Assembly: GCA_050011755.1 (NCBI GenBank)
Contig: JBEKIM010000210.1
Location: 1 to 11,698, forward strand
Length of the DNA: 11,698 bases
From: Bog-159 sp050011755
Lineage (GTDB): Bacteria > Acidobacteriota > Terriglobia > Bryobacterales > Bryobacteraceae
Reading direction: 5' to 3'
Both the position numbers and the translations under genes were made by a program. Positions 5,201-11,698 of this stretch are shown in pieces. Each line of letters begins with the position of its first letter. The first letter of the stretch is position 1. Below the pieces are notes generated by a model. It worked only from the letters and a program-made list of their open reading frames with translations. It did not search any database and had not been told where the DNA came from.

Positions 5201-7408
5201 CGTATAGGCGATGCTGCGCTCGGTCGAACTGGCGCCTTGCGTCACGATGGCTTTCACTTCATAACTGCCGGGTTTGCTCGTGGGCTGGATGATCATCGGG
5301 ATGCCGCCGCTTACATCGGGCGGCGATAACGCGGGAGTGATGGTAGTCAACAGCCGGCCCTTCTTCAACAGCCGCACGTGCAGTTCCGGCTTGGCCGGGT
5401 TGCCGGCTTCCGGATAAATCATGAAATAGACAAACGGACGCGCGCCGGGAAATAAATCGGTAGTCACGAACGGAAGCACGCGCTTGTCGGTGTACTCGAA
5501 GGGGTCGGCGGGGTCCGGTGGGAGCTTGGTCGTTTCCAGACGCCGCACCAGTGCGAGGTCGCTCAACGCCACGCCGCGCTGTTCCTGGTTGTCGATGTCG
5601 ACCACGCCGGTGCTGGCCCGATTGCCTTCGTGGTCTACGACGGCCGTTTCCACGGTGTAGTGTCCGGGGGGTATTTTGACAGCCCGTTCGTAGGTCATCA
5701 GTTCCACCTGTACACCTGGCAAGCGATCGTCGGAAACCAGCGACGGGATGTCTTTGCTTACCCGGTCCACGATCTGGCCTTGCGCATTCTTCACCAACGC
5801 CAGCAGGGAAGCGTGCAGCACATGCGTCCTGGGCGACAGGCCGGGAGTTGCGGTCAGATTGGAAATGGGCATCTCGAAGGCGATGGCATACTGCGCCGCG
5901 CCGCCGGCGTCGCGGAACCGGTAAGCCCGCGACAGGTAATTGAAGGCGTGCGGCCGGGGGCGCGTGTCGAGCGCCCTCAATCCGGCCATTTCTTCGGCTG
6001 TCACGGGACGGTCGCCCGTGTCGGGCACGGCGAAATAACCGCTGCGGGTCTCCACGCGCAAACCGGGTCGCGCCAGCTTCACTTCGATCTTCCGGAAGTG
6101 CCCGTCTTCGCGCTCGGCCTTGGGCGGATACGCGACCTCATAATGGGTGTCCACTTCCTCCATCACGTGGGCCAGAAGCTTGTCCGTGTTATTGGTGTTG
6201 GCGATCAGGAATCCGCCGGTGCGTTCGGCCAGCTCGCGAATGGCTTCCTGGCGGTTGGAGCTCGAGACGGCAAACTTCACGTAATCGTCCTCGTGCGCCA
6301 ATTCCATCATTTGGGCCGCGGCGGAAACAGCCGGTGGTCCGTGCGACGAGTTCGCCGATGCCGACGAGGACGAGTCGGAGCCGCCGGCCTGCGCGATGCT
6401 CGCGGGCCCCTGCTGCTGGCTGAGGGCGGCGGTGTATTGCATCATGGCCACTGATGGCGCGCTGGCCGAGCCGGCCGTACAATCCGGGCCACTGGCCGCG
6501 TCCTGGCACACTCCCAATCCCCAGACGTCCATGGCGTAGAACGTCACGCCGGCCTTGGTGGCCTTATGAATCAGCGAGTCCCAGTATTCCAACTGATCGG
6601 GCGGCCGGGTGAGTCCGGTGCCGAGGAGCAGGACCGTCTTTTGAAAGGGCAGAGGGCTGAGCTGCCGGACCAGGCCGATCAGCGCGTCGATCTCACGCAA
6701 GCCCGCGTACACCGCGAAGCCCATATCGCCGCGCGCGCCCAAAGTATCGGTGGGGCTGGAACCGTCGGCATTCTGGGTTCCCCCGCTGGGCGGCGAGATG
6801 CTGCCGGTCATCTGCATGCTCAAACCTGCCAGCATGGCCGCGGAGCCCAGATTGACCGAAGGGAGTTGATTGACCGCGGCCAGTTCCAGGGACTTGAGCA
6901 GGTGCTCGCGATTGTTGGAAAACGGAAAGACCGGACGCAGGCCGCCGGAGTCCAGGCTGAATACGCCAATGAAAGTATTGGGGCGCAGTTCGTGGATGAC
7001 AAACTTGCGCGCCGATTCGAAGGCGAAACCGCGCGTCTCCGCGTTCAGGTCGTTTAGGATGAGGCAGACCACGTTGACCGTGCGCAGCGGATTCACGGGC
7101 GGGCGCGTGGTATCGGGCGCAAGGTCCTTGTTTCGGACCGCCTGGGCTTCGGCTGCCTGTTTTTCATCTTCGACGCGGACTTCGGAACCCGCTACCAACC
7201 GGAAGGATCGCACGTCCTGGCGTACACCGTCCTCGTATACGGCGATGTCGCCGGGCTTGAGGTTGTTGACGAGGCGGCCGCGGGCATCGCGCACGACGAC
7301 GTCCAGCAGGACTTCACGCACTGAGCTCCGGATCACGACATCCTGAGACTGGCCAAAGGCCGTTCCCCAGATCAGCAGTGTCACGGGCAAGCGGGCATAG
7401 CTACGCAT
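5186..7408 (-). CDS. VWFA-related secreted protein, TIGR03436-like (copy 1)
   Basis: This is a 740-residue exported protein of the Acidobacteria-expanded VWFA-related family. Residues 1-20 are a signal peptide (MRSYARLPVTLLIWGTAFGQ). The family's opening block follows (about 25-75: VREVLLDVVVRDARG, DIAVYEDGVRQDV). The von Willebrand A-like fold spans about 108-425, with VVCLILNDLN in place of a canonical DxSxS and with HYEVAYPP and RSGYFAVPD near the end. A low-complexity linker (about 305-365, with a DSSSSASANSS run) lies inside it. The C-terminal 270 residues form an additional beta-rich region ending AYTVAAN. Family members are thought to mediate protein contacts at the cell envelope, but the exact role is unknown. 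I chose ATG 7408 because its context is conserved in copy 2 and gives a compact signal peptide. ATG 7438 has an AGGTG 4 nt upstream and is a real alternative. The open frame reaches 7531 but would overlap copy 2. Functional details are inference. Confidence 0.88.
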   Translation of the reverse strand: MRSYARLPVTLLIWGTAFGQSQDVVIRSSVREVLLDVVVRDARGRLVNNLKPGDIAVYEDGVRQDVRSFRLVAGSEVRVEDEKQAAEAQAVRNKDLAPDTTRPPVNPLRTVNVVCLILNDLNAETRGFAFESARKFVIHELRPNTFIGVFSLDSGGLRPVFPFSNNREHLLKSLELAAVNQLPSVNLGSAAMLAGLSMQMTGSISPPSGGTQNADGSSPTDTLGARGDMGFAVYAGLREIDALIGLVRQLSPLPFQKTVLLLGTGLTRPPDQLEYWDSLIHKATKAGVTFYAMDVWGLGVCQDAASGPDCTAGSASAPSVAMMQYTAALSQQQGPASIAQAGGSDSSSSASANSSHGPPAVSAAAQMMELAHEDDYVKFAVSSSNRQEAIRELAERTGGFLIANTNNTDKLLAHVMEEVDTHYEVAYPPKAEREDGHFRKIEVKLARPGLRVETRSGYFAVPDTGDRPVTAEEMAGLRALDTRPRPHAFNYLSRAYRFRDAGGAAQYAIAFEMPISNLTATPGLSPRTHVLHASLLALVKNAQGQIVDRVSKDIPSLVSDDRLPGVQVELMTYERAVKIPPGHYTVETAVVDHEGNRASTGVVDIDNQEQRGVALSDLALVRRLETTKLPPDPADPFEYTDKRVLPFVTTDLFPGARPFVYFMIYPEAGNPAKPELHVRLLKKGRLLTTITPALSPPDVSGGIPMIIQPTSKPGSYEVKAIVTQGASSTERSIAYTVAAN

Positions 7409-7444
7409 ATAGGTGATGACGTTGCGTTTACAGGCCATGGTACA
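7404..7444 (-). promoter_or_regulatory. Conserved leader upstream of VWFA1 (shared with VWFA2)
   Basis: From the first codon up to the conserved GTACC, 37 of 41 positions match the equivalent stretch before VWFA2 (9652-9692). The shared core on the minus strand includes TAAACGCAACGTC followed by TCACCTAT just before ATG. If it were coding, three of the four differences would change the amino acid, which suits a conserved untranslated leader or promoter better than a protein extension. No clean Shine-Dalgarno precedes the ATG at 7408. The exact promoter hexamers are not resolvable by eye. Confidence 0.4.
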
Positions 7445-7447
7445 CCT
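7443..7447 (-). promoter_or_regulatory. Possible ribosome binding site for an alternative VWFA1 start (ATG 7438)
   Basis: AGGTG on the minus strand lies 4 nt before the ATG at 7438. That start would make VWFA1 ten residues longer (MACKRNVITY before MRSYAR). The corresponding codon in VWFA2 is ACG, so this start is not shared by the paralog. Confidence 0.3.
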
Positions 7448-7463
7448 GTTCCCGGGCGCCGGG

Positions 7464-9656
7464 TCATTTCGCCGCGACGGTATATGCGAGGGTGCGCTCC
7501 GAAGAACTGGCGCCTTGCGCCGCCGTGACACTCAGTTGATAGCTGCCGGGCTGCCTGGTTTCCTCGATCCACATCGGAATACTGCCGGATTGATTAGGTT
7601 CTGGTAATGGCAATTTGCGGGAGGCGAGCAGCCGCCCGTCTCTCAGCAATCGCACGCGCAGCGCCGGCTTGGCCCTGTTGCCCGGCTGCGGATAAACCAC
7701 AAAGTACACCGAGGGTATCGAGCCGGCGAACAGATCGGTGCTCACAAACGGGAGAACCCGTTTGCCGGGCGCCGACCGGTTGCCCGTGAACTCGAACGGG
7801 TCGGCTGTATCCGGCGGGCGCCTCAGATTTTCCAGCTTCCGCACCAAGGCAAGATCGCTGATTCCGACGCCCGGCTGCTCCCGATTGTCGATCTCGACAA
7901 CGCGCGCACTCGCCCGGTTGCCTTCGTGGTCCACGATCGCCGATTCGATGGTATAGCGGCCCGGCGGCAGGCTCACCGCGTGCTGGTAGGTCATCAGCTC
8001 ATGCCGTACATCGGCTATGCGATCGTCTGAGACTTCCGACGGAACGTCTTTGCTGACACGGTCCACGATCTGTCCCTGCGCGTTTTTCACCAGCGCCAGC
8101 AGTGAAGCATGCAAGCGCTGCCTGTGCGCGGCCTCCACAGGCGTCGCGGTCAGATTGGAGATCGGCATTTCGAAGGCGATGGCGTATTGGGCGCTGCCGC
8201 CGGCTTCGCCGAAACGATAGGCGCGCGAGAGGAAGTCGAAGGCTTGCGGGCGCGGACGCGTGTCGAGGGCTCTCAACCCGGCCATTTCTTCGGGAGTGAG
8301 AGGACTGCCGGTGTCGGGTAACGCGAAATAACCGCTGCGGGTTTCCACGCGCAAACCGGGCCGTGTCAGCTTCACCTCGATCTTCCGGAAATGCCCGTCT
8401 TCGCGGCCGGATGTGGGCGGATAGGCGATTTCATAATGCGTATCCACCTCTTCCATCACGTGTGCCAGAGGGCGATCCACGTTATTGGTGTTGGCGATCA
8501 GGAAGCCGCCGGTACGTTCGGCCAGATCGCGCAGGGCTTCCTGGGTGTTGGCACTCGATACTGCGAACCGCACGTAGTCATCCTGGTGGGATAATTCCAT
8601 CGTCCGCGTGGTGAGTGTCGGTGGGCCCAGATTCCCAATCACACCGGGTTTCGGTTGGAGACCCTCCTGGCTGGTCGAGCCCTGCTGGGCGCTCAGTGAC
8701 GCGGCGTAGCTCAGCATCGCAGAGGAAGTGGCCGTGGGATCGTAATAGGGATCCATGCCGTGGGCGTCTACCGCGTAGAAAGTGATGCCCCCGTCGACCG
8801 CGGCACGGACCATGGAGTCCCAGTATTCCAACTGATCGGGCGGCCGCGTGAGCCCGCCGCTCAGAAGCAGCACGGTCTTGTGAAACGGCGAGGCGGCGAG
8901 CTGCCGGATCAGGCCTTTCAATGCATCGATCTCGCGCAGGCCCGCCACGGCCGCGAACAACATGTCGTGCTGCGATCCCAGCCCATCACCGGCGTTTCCC
9001 CTGCTGCCCAGGCCGGTGACCCCCACCAATGTGCTCAAACCGTTCAGCACGGCCGCCGATCCTAAGGCGATTGGCGGAAGTTGGTTCAGGGAGGCCAACT
9101 CCGCGGCCTTCAACAGACGCTCCCGATCGTTCGAGAACGGATAAACGGGCCTCAGTCCAGTCGAGTCCAGGCTGAAAATACCGATGAACGTGTTGGGGCG
9201 AAGTTGGTTATCGATGAATTTGCGGGCCGCCTCGAAAGCGAAGGGGCGCGTCGGATTGGCGAGGCTCTCCCCCGGCGAGGCGGCGGTGAGATCGTTCAAT
9301 ATCAGGCAGACAATATTCACTGTGCGCAGCGGATTCACGGGCGGGCGGGGGGCCTTCGGCGCGGTGGAGGCGGAGGCTAAAGCTAAGGCTTGCGCTTCAG
9401 TTGCCTGTTTCTCGTCTTCGACGCGAACTTCGCTGCCGGCGACCAGGCGGAACGAGCGCACGTCCTGGCGCACACCTTCTTCGTAGACGGCGATATCGGC
9501 GGGTTTGAGGTTGGTGACCAGGTGGCCGTGCGCGTCGCGCACGACGACGTCTAGAAGCACTTCGCGGACTGAACTCCGGATGACGGCGTCCGGGGTCTGG
9601 CCAAAGGCCGTTACACACATCAGCAGTGTGGCGGGAAGCGTGGCTGAGCTTCGCAT
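7464..9656 (-). CDS. VWFA-related secreted protein, TIGR03436-like (copy 2)
   Basis: This 730-residue paralog of the downstream gene has the same architecture. It has a signal peptide (1-20, MRSSATLPATLLMCVTAFGQ), a VREVLLDVVVRDAHG opening block and a VWFA-like fold (about 110-415) with IVCLILNDLT at the MIDAS-like position. Shared blocks include RPPDQLEYWDS, ERTGGFLIANTNN, HYEIAYPP and RSGYFALPD. An extra C-terminal beta-rich region ends AYTVAAK. The two copies are near-identical in these blocks and differ most at residues 205-232 and 303-355, where copy 2 lacks the Ser-rich run. A 32-bp stretch is identical (6576-6607 versus 8815-8846). I chose ATG 9656 for its compact signal peptide. The frame extends to an ATG at 9761, which would add 35 residues without a Shine-Dalgarno. 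The stop is 55 bp upstream of the VWFA1 start, consistent with cotranscription. Surface adhesion or a complex-scaffold role is inference. Confidence 0.88.
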   Translation of the reverse strand: MRSSATLPATLLMCVTAFGQTPDAVIRSSVREVLLDVVVRDAHGHLVTNLKPADIAVYEEGVRQDVRSFRLVAGSEVRVEDEKQATEAQALALASASTAPKAPRPPVNPLRTVNIVCLILNDLTAASPGESLANPTRPFAFEAARKFIDNQLRPNTFIGIFSLDSTGLRPVYPFSNDRERLLKAAELASLNQLPPIALGSAAVLNGLSTLVGVTGLGSRGNAGDGLGSQHDMLFAAVAGLREIDALKGLIRQLAASPFHKTVLLLSGGLTRPPDQLEYWDSMVRAAVDGGITFYAVDAHGMDPYYDPTATSSAMLSYAASLSAQQGSTSQEGLQPKPGVIGNLGPPTLTTRTMELSHQDDYVRFAVSSANTQEALRDLAERTGGFLIANTNNVDRPLAHVMEEVDTHYEIAYPPTSGREDGHFRKIEVKLTRPGLRVETRSGYFALPDTGSPLTPEEMAGLRALDTRPRPQAFDFLSRAYRFGEAGGSAQYAIAFEMPISNLTATPVEAAHRQRLHASLLALVKNAQGQIVDRVSKDVPSEVSDDRIADVRHELMTYQHAVSLPPGRYTIESAIVDHEGNRASARVVEIDNREQPGVGISDLALVRKLENLRRPPDTADPFEFTGNRSAPGKRVLPFVSTDLFAGSIPSVYFVVYPQPGNRAKPALRVRLLRDGRLLASRKLPLPEPNQSGSIPMWIEETRQPGSYQLSVTAAQGASSSERTLAYTVAAK

Positions 9657-9692
9657 ATAGGTGAGGACGTTGCGTTTAAAAGCCGTGGTACA
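9652..9692 (-). promoter_or_regulatory. Conserved leader upstream of VWFA2 (shared with VWFA1)
   Basis: This is the partner of the leader at 7404-7444, identical at 37 of 41 positions and including GTACCACGG, TAAACGCAACGTC and CACCTAT before the ATG. Upstream of the GTACC the two copies become unrelated, so the duplicated unit appears to begin here. It is likely a retained 5' untranslated or promoter-proximal element. Confidence 0.4.
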
Positions 9693-9724
9693 AGAGAATC
9701 GCGGCAAATTCAAGGCTGTTTTCA

Positions 9725-9738
9725 AGGTACCAGTACCT
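9725..9738. promoter_or_regulatory. AGGTAC-CA-GTACCT palindrome, possible operator
   Basis: Six-base perfect inverted arms, AGGTAC (9725-9730) and GTACCT (9733-9738), are separated by 2 bp, the geometry of a dimeric regulator site. A further GGTAC half-site lies at 9687-9691 in the conserved VWFA2 leader, and another at the matching position before VWFA1 (7439-7443). No known regulator is identified. Confidence 0.4.
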
Positions 9739-9774
9739 ACTTTACGCGCGTTACGGTTCATGGGCGTCCCGATG

Positions 9775-9784
9775 ATGATACGCT
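9775..9784. promoter_or_regulatory. Overlapping -10-like boxes for VWFA2 (minus) and the beta-barrel gene (plus)
   Basis: The minus strand reads TATCAT (9780 to 9775), one mismatch from TATAAT. The plus strand reads TG-A-TACGCT, an extended -10-like element with hexamer 9779-9784 that matches only weakly at its 3' half. Each box is 13 nt from the outermost in-frame start on its side (ATG 9761 and GTG 9798). No -35 is evident, so the plus-strand assignment is tentative. Confidence 0.3.
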
Positions 9785-9815
9785 GTTACCCATCACTGTG
9801 CTCAGAGAACAATTC

Positions 9816-10640
9816 ATGGCTTATGAACCCGCCCGCATCCCTGGCTCGCGCGGCCTCGCCGCAGGGCTGACGGTGCTGGCATTCCAGACGCTGCTCGCCG
9901 TCGCGCCGGCCTTCGGGCAGCAGACCGCGGCGGTCACGCCCACCTCTCCGCCACCGCCCCCGCCTCCGCCCGCGGAACAGCAATATGTGGGGCGCTTCCT
10001 GGTTTACGCCGGATATATGTACCTGGACAGTCCGAAAATCAGCTTGCTCGAACCCGGCGTTCATATCCAGGCCGGGATGCGATGGTCGCGGCATATCAGC
10101 CTGGGCTTCGATTACAGCCGCGGCACCGGCACAACCGTTATCGGCTTGAATCAGGCGACTACCGCGCTGCAGAACCGGTTCGGTCCGCTGGTGACTGAGG
10201 CGATCGCGGCCGGCATCCTGCCCGCCAACTATGTAGCCCAGTTGCCGTTCGGTTCGGTAACGCAGACCTTCACCGCGGGTCCGGAGTTTCCTTATCGCCG
10301 ATGGAAGCGAATTACGCCCTACATCCGGCCCTCCGCCGGCATCATCAACGAAGTCGCCACCGCGCATCCCACGGATTTCCTGACTGGCCTGGTAGTGAAG
10401 GCGATCGCGCCCACCGGCAAGGAGGAAGAATGGACCGCGTTCTATGGATTTGGCGGCGGCGTGGCATTTAATGTCACGCGGCATTTCAGCCTGGTGGTGC
10501 AGGGGGACCTGGTACACGATCACTTGTTCCCCGATCTGCTCAAGGATGGCCGCAATACGATTCGCGTTTCGATCGGACCGGGCTTCCAGTTCGGCGGCGA
10601 TGTGCAGCGGAAGTGGGGGATTCCCGGCCACTGGGAGTAA
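9816..10640 (+). CDS. Putative outer-membrane beta-barrel protein
   Basis: This is a 274-residue exported protein. The signal peptide is long, with cleavage predicted after AFG at about residue 34 (APAFGQQ). It is followed by a Pro-rich linker with eight consecutive prolines (about 45-52) and then alternating beta-strand-like segments to the end. Examples are RFLVYAGYMYL, HISLGFDYSRG, FYGFGGGVAFNV, FSLVVQGDLVHDH and IRVSIGPGFQFGG. This fits a small outer-membrane barrel, but I do not recognise a named family. The C-terminus (GIPGHWE) lacks the usual terminal aromatic sorting signal because a short tail follows the last strand. I chose ATG 9816, preceded by a weak AGAGAA 6 nt away; the GTG at 9798 is an alternative adding six residues. 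The gene is divergent from VWFA2, and its stop lies 5 bp from the stop of the convergent TPR gene. Confidence 0.7.
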   Translation: MAYEPARIPGSRGLAAGLTVLAFQTLLAVAPAFGQQTAAVTPTSPPPPPPPPAEQQYVGRFLVYAGYMYLDSPKISLLEPGVHIQAGMRWSRHISLGFDYSRGTGTTVIGLNQATTALQNRFGPLVTEAIAAGILPANYVAQLPFGSVTQTFTAGPEFPYRRWKRITPYIRPSAGIINEVATAHPTDFLTGLVVKAIAPTGKEEEWTAFYGFGGGVAFNVTRHFSLVVQGDLVHDHLFPDLLKDGRNTIRVSIGPGFQFGGDVQRKWGIPGHWE

Positions 10641-10645
10641 GCTGG

Positions 10646-11698
10646 CTAAGACGTACTAGCTAAGGCCTTCTCGATCTCCGCGGCCCAAGGCACGAGCGTT
10701 CCCCGCTTCGTACGGGCCTGGCCGATCAGGCGCAGGTTACGGAGGGTTGTTTCCGTCTCCCAGGACTGCGGCGAGCAGGCCAGGGCATTGGAAAAAGCAT
10801 CCCGCGCGCCTGCTTCGTCGATCTCGAGCACGGCAATCTCGAGCAGCGTGGCCCAATCCCAATAGTCCGGCTCCCCGGTGGCGATTTTTCGCTCGACGGC
10901 GTAACGGACCAACGGCTTCAGCTTCTCGCGCTCTGGGGCGGGGGGCTCCTTGATCTCCATGAGGGTGACGGCGTTGATGCCGGGGTAGGCATCCCGCCAG
11001 TCGGCTTCGAAGCCCTGGCGATAGGCATCGATCGCTTTGGAGAGCAAGGCGGGAGCGGACGGCAGGTTGGCGTTCGCCGCGGCTTCCCAGCGGTCCTTAT
11101 AGACGCGCCCCAGCAATCCGTAAGTCTCGCTGCTGGGACCATTGCGTTGGAGCACCGCGCGCAGAGTCTCCTCGGCCTGGTCGCCCTGGCCGGCCCGGTT
11201 TAACGCCAGCGCCAGTTGCTCCTGAACCATCACGGTCTGGCGCAGGGGAGCGGGCATGTTCGCGGCCAGGGCGATCATCTCCTGCCAGCCCTTCACGGCC
11301 CGGTAGGAGAGATACAAGTCAATCAGCACGCCCGCCTCGATATCCGCCAGGTTTCCCAAGCCTTTCTCGATGGACCTAACCGCTTCGATGCCTTGTCTGC
11401 GGGCGGCCGCGAGTTGTTGCTTCAATTGCTCCGAGTAGGCGACCTGCTGCTGGAAGATATCGGTTTTGGTGTGGTCGACCGCGGCGGGGCGCAGACCGTC
11501 GACGAGCTGGAAAACCGGGCTATCGGTAGCTTCCTGGCGCGCGGCCAGCAATAACTTGACGAGCGCAGCCTTGGAATCGTCTACATTGACCGGCTGTCCC
11601 CTTTTGCTTAGACGATAAGGCATGGCGCGAATGGGCGCGACATCGAACGGCAGGCGCGGACCTTCCGCGAAAACCGGCACGGTGCTGTAGGGCCGCAG
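10646..11698 (-). CDS. TPR / MAP3K TRAFs-binding (DUF4071-like) protein (5' truncated)
   Basis: The frame is open from the TAG at 10646-10648 to the right edge, giving 350 visible residues. A GTG at 11680 is not a convincing start. The visible N-terminus, RPYSTVPVFAEGPRLPFDV followed by APIRAMPYRL, matches what I recall as the end of a Rossmann-like (nucleoside deoxyribosyltransferase/TIR-like) domain that precedes the TRAFs-binding TPR module in bacterial proteins. After it come a helical segment (about residues 50-120) and TPR-like helices. These include DIEAGVLIDLYLSYRAVKGW, EQLALALNRAGQGDQAEETL, and ETYGLLGRVYKDRWEAA, then KAIDAYRQGFEADWRDAYPG and DYWDWATLLEIAVLEIDEAG, close to the core of ASK-kinase TRAFs-binding domains. 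No signal peptide can be judged. The product is probably cytoplasmic, a sensor or scaffold. The TPR nature is fairly sure; the upstream domain is inferred. Only 5 bp separate its stop from the beta-barrel gene's stop. Confidence 0.75.
   Translation of the reverse strand: MRPYSTVPVFAEGPRLPFDVAPIRAMPYRLSKRGQPVNVDDSKAALVKLLLAARQEATDSPVFQLVDGLRPAAVDHTKTDIFQQQVAYSEQLKQQLAAARRQGIEAVRSIEKGLGNLADIEAGVLIDLYLSYRAVKGWQEMIALAANMPAPLRQTVMVQEQLALALNRAGQGDQAEETLRAVLQRNGPSSETYGLLGRVYKDRWEAAANANLPSAPALLSKAIDAYRQGFEADWRDAYPGINAVTLMEIKEPPAPEREKLKPLVRYAVERKIATGEPDYWDWATLLEIAVLEIDEAGARDAFSNALACSPQSWETETTLRNLRLIGQARTKRGTLVPWAAEIEKALASTS

Larger units (their letters stand above)
9657..9797. other. Divergent intergenic region between VWFA2 and the beta-barrel gene
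   Basis: This 141-bp stretch is less GC-rich than its surroundings and must contain promoters for both flanking genes. It holds the conserved VWFA leader, a GGTAC palindrome (9725-9738) and back-to-back -10-like boxes (9775-9784). An in-frame extension of VWFA2 to ATG 9761 crosses it, but I regard that as non-coding. Confidence 0.5.

Noticed and set aside
7409..7531. Longest possible VWFA1 start at 7531
   Set aside because: It would overlap the end of VWFA2 by 68 bp and place a 41-residue Arg-rich stretch ahead of a normal signal peptide. The internal starts at 7408 or 7438 fit better.
9657..9761. VWFA2 start at ATG 9761
   Set aside because: It puts 35 residues ahead of the signal peptide, has no Shine-Dalgarno, and the differences from the VWFA1 leader do not follow a coding pattern. 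Not fully excluded, because a TATCAT box lies upstream.
9786..10631. Minus-strand open frame (281 codons) opposite the beta-barrel gene
   Set aside because: The plus-strand product has a clear signal peptide and beta-strand pattern. The antisense product is Arg/Gly-rich with no domain.

Overview
The window looks like chromosomal DNA of a GC-rich Acidobacteriota bacterium, most likely of the Bryobacterales/Solibacter type. This is judged from gene content, not from a search. The window has two tandem VWFA-related secreted proteins of the TIGR03436 kind that are strongly expanded in that phylum. It also has a 'TPEGKA-SSRNG-THGL' orphan protein and a cluster of short perfect hairpins in an intergenic gap. 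Most products carry Sec signal peptides, so the window is dominated by envelope and secreted functions. No tRNA, rRNA, CRISPR array, insertion sequence or prophage gene was seen.

Layout: (1) 1-680, plus strand, the 5'-truncated orphan protein with a proline-rich tail. (2) 681-804, a gap holding four consecutive hairpins. (3) 805-1170, minus strand, a small DUF983 zinc-ribbon membrane protein. It is divergent from (4) 1197-3527, plus strand, a secreted GH31 glycosidase resembling alpha-xylosidases. The two start codons are 26 bp apart, around a perfectly symmetrical -10 element. (5) 3514-5166, minus strand, a secreted M28 zinc peptidase whose 3' end overlaps that of GH31 by 14 bp. (6) 5186-7408 and (7) 7464-9656, both minus strand, the tandem VWFA-related paralogs, which run into the M28 gene with short gaps. 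(8) 9657-9797, a divergent intergenic region with a GGTAC palindrome. (9) 9816-10640, plus strand, a putative outer-membrane beta-barrel protein with a polyproline stretch. (10) 10646-11698, minus strand, the C-terminal part of a TPR / MAP3K-TRAFs-binding (DUF4071-like) protein that runs off the right edge.

How the genes may work together: VWFA2, VWFA1 and M28 are codirectional with gaps of 55 and 19 bp, and all three are predicted to be exported. They may form an operon for cell-surface or periplasmic adhesion and protein turnover. GH31 would release alpha-linked sugars from oligosaccharides in the periplasm, but no transporter or other glycan-degrading gene lies beside it. The most unusual regulatory signal is a TAnnnT box exactly 7 nt before the ATG of both GH31 and M28, neither of which has a visible Shine-Dalgarno sequence. 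This predicts leaderless mRNAs. The best candidate for a less-described system is the right-edge protein, whose visible N-terminus looks like the end of a nucleotide-binding Rossmann/TIR-like domain fused to a TPR sensor domain. The part needed to prove that lies outside the window.
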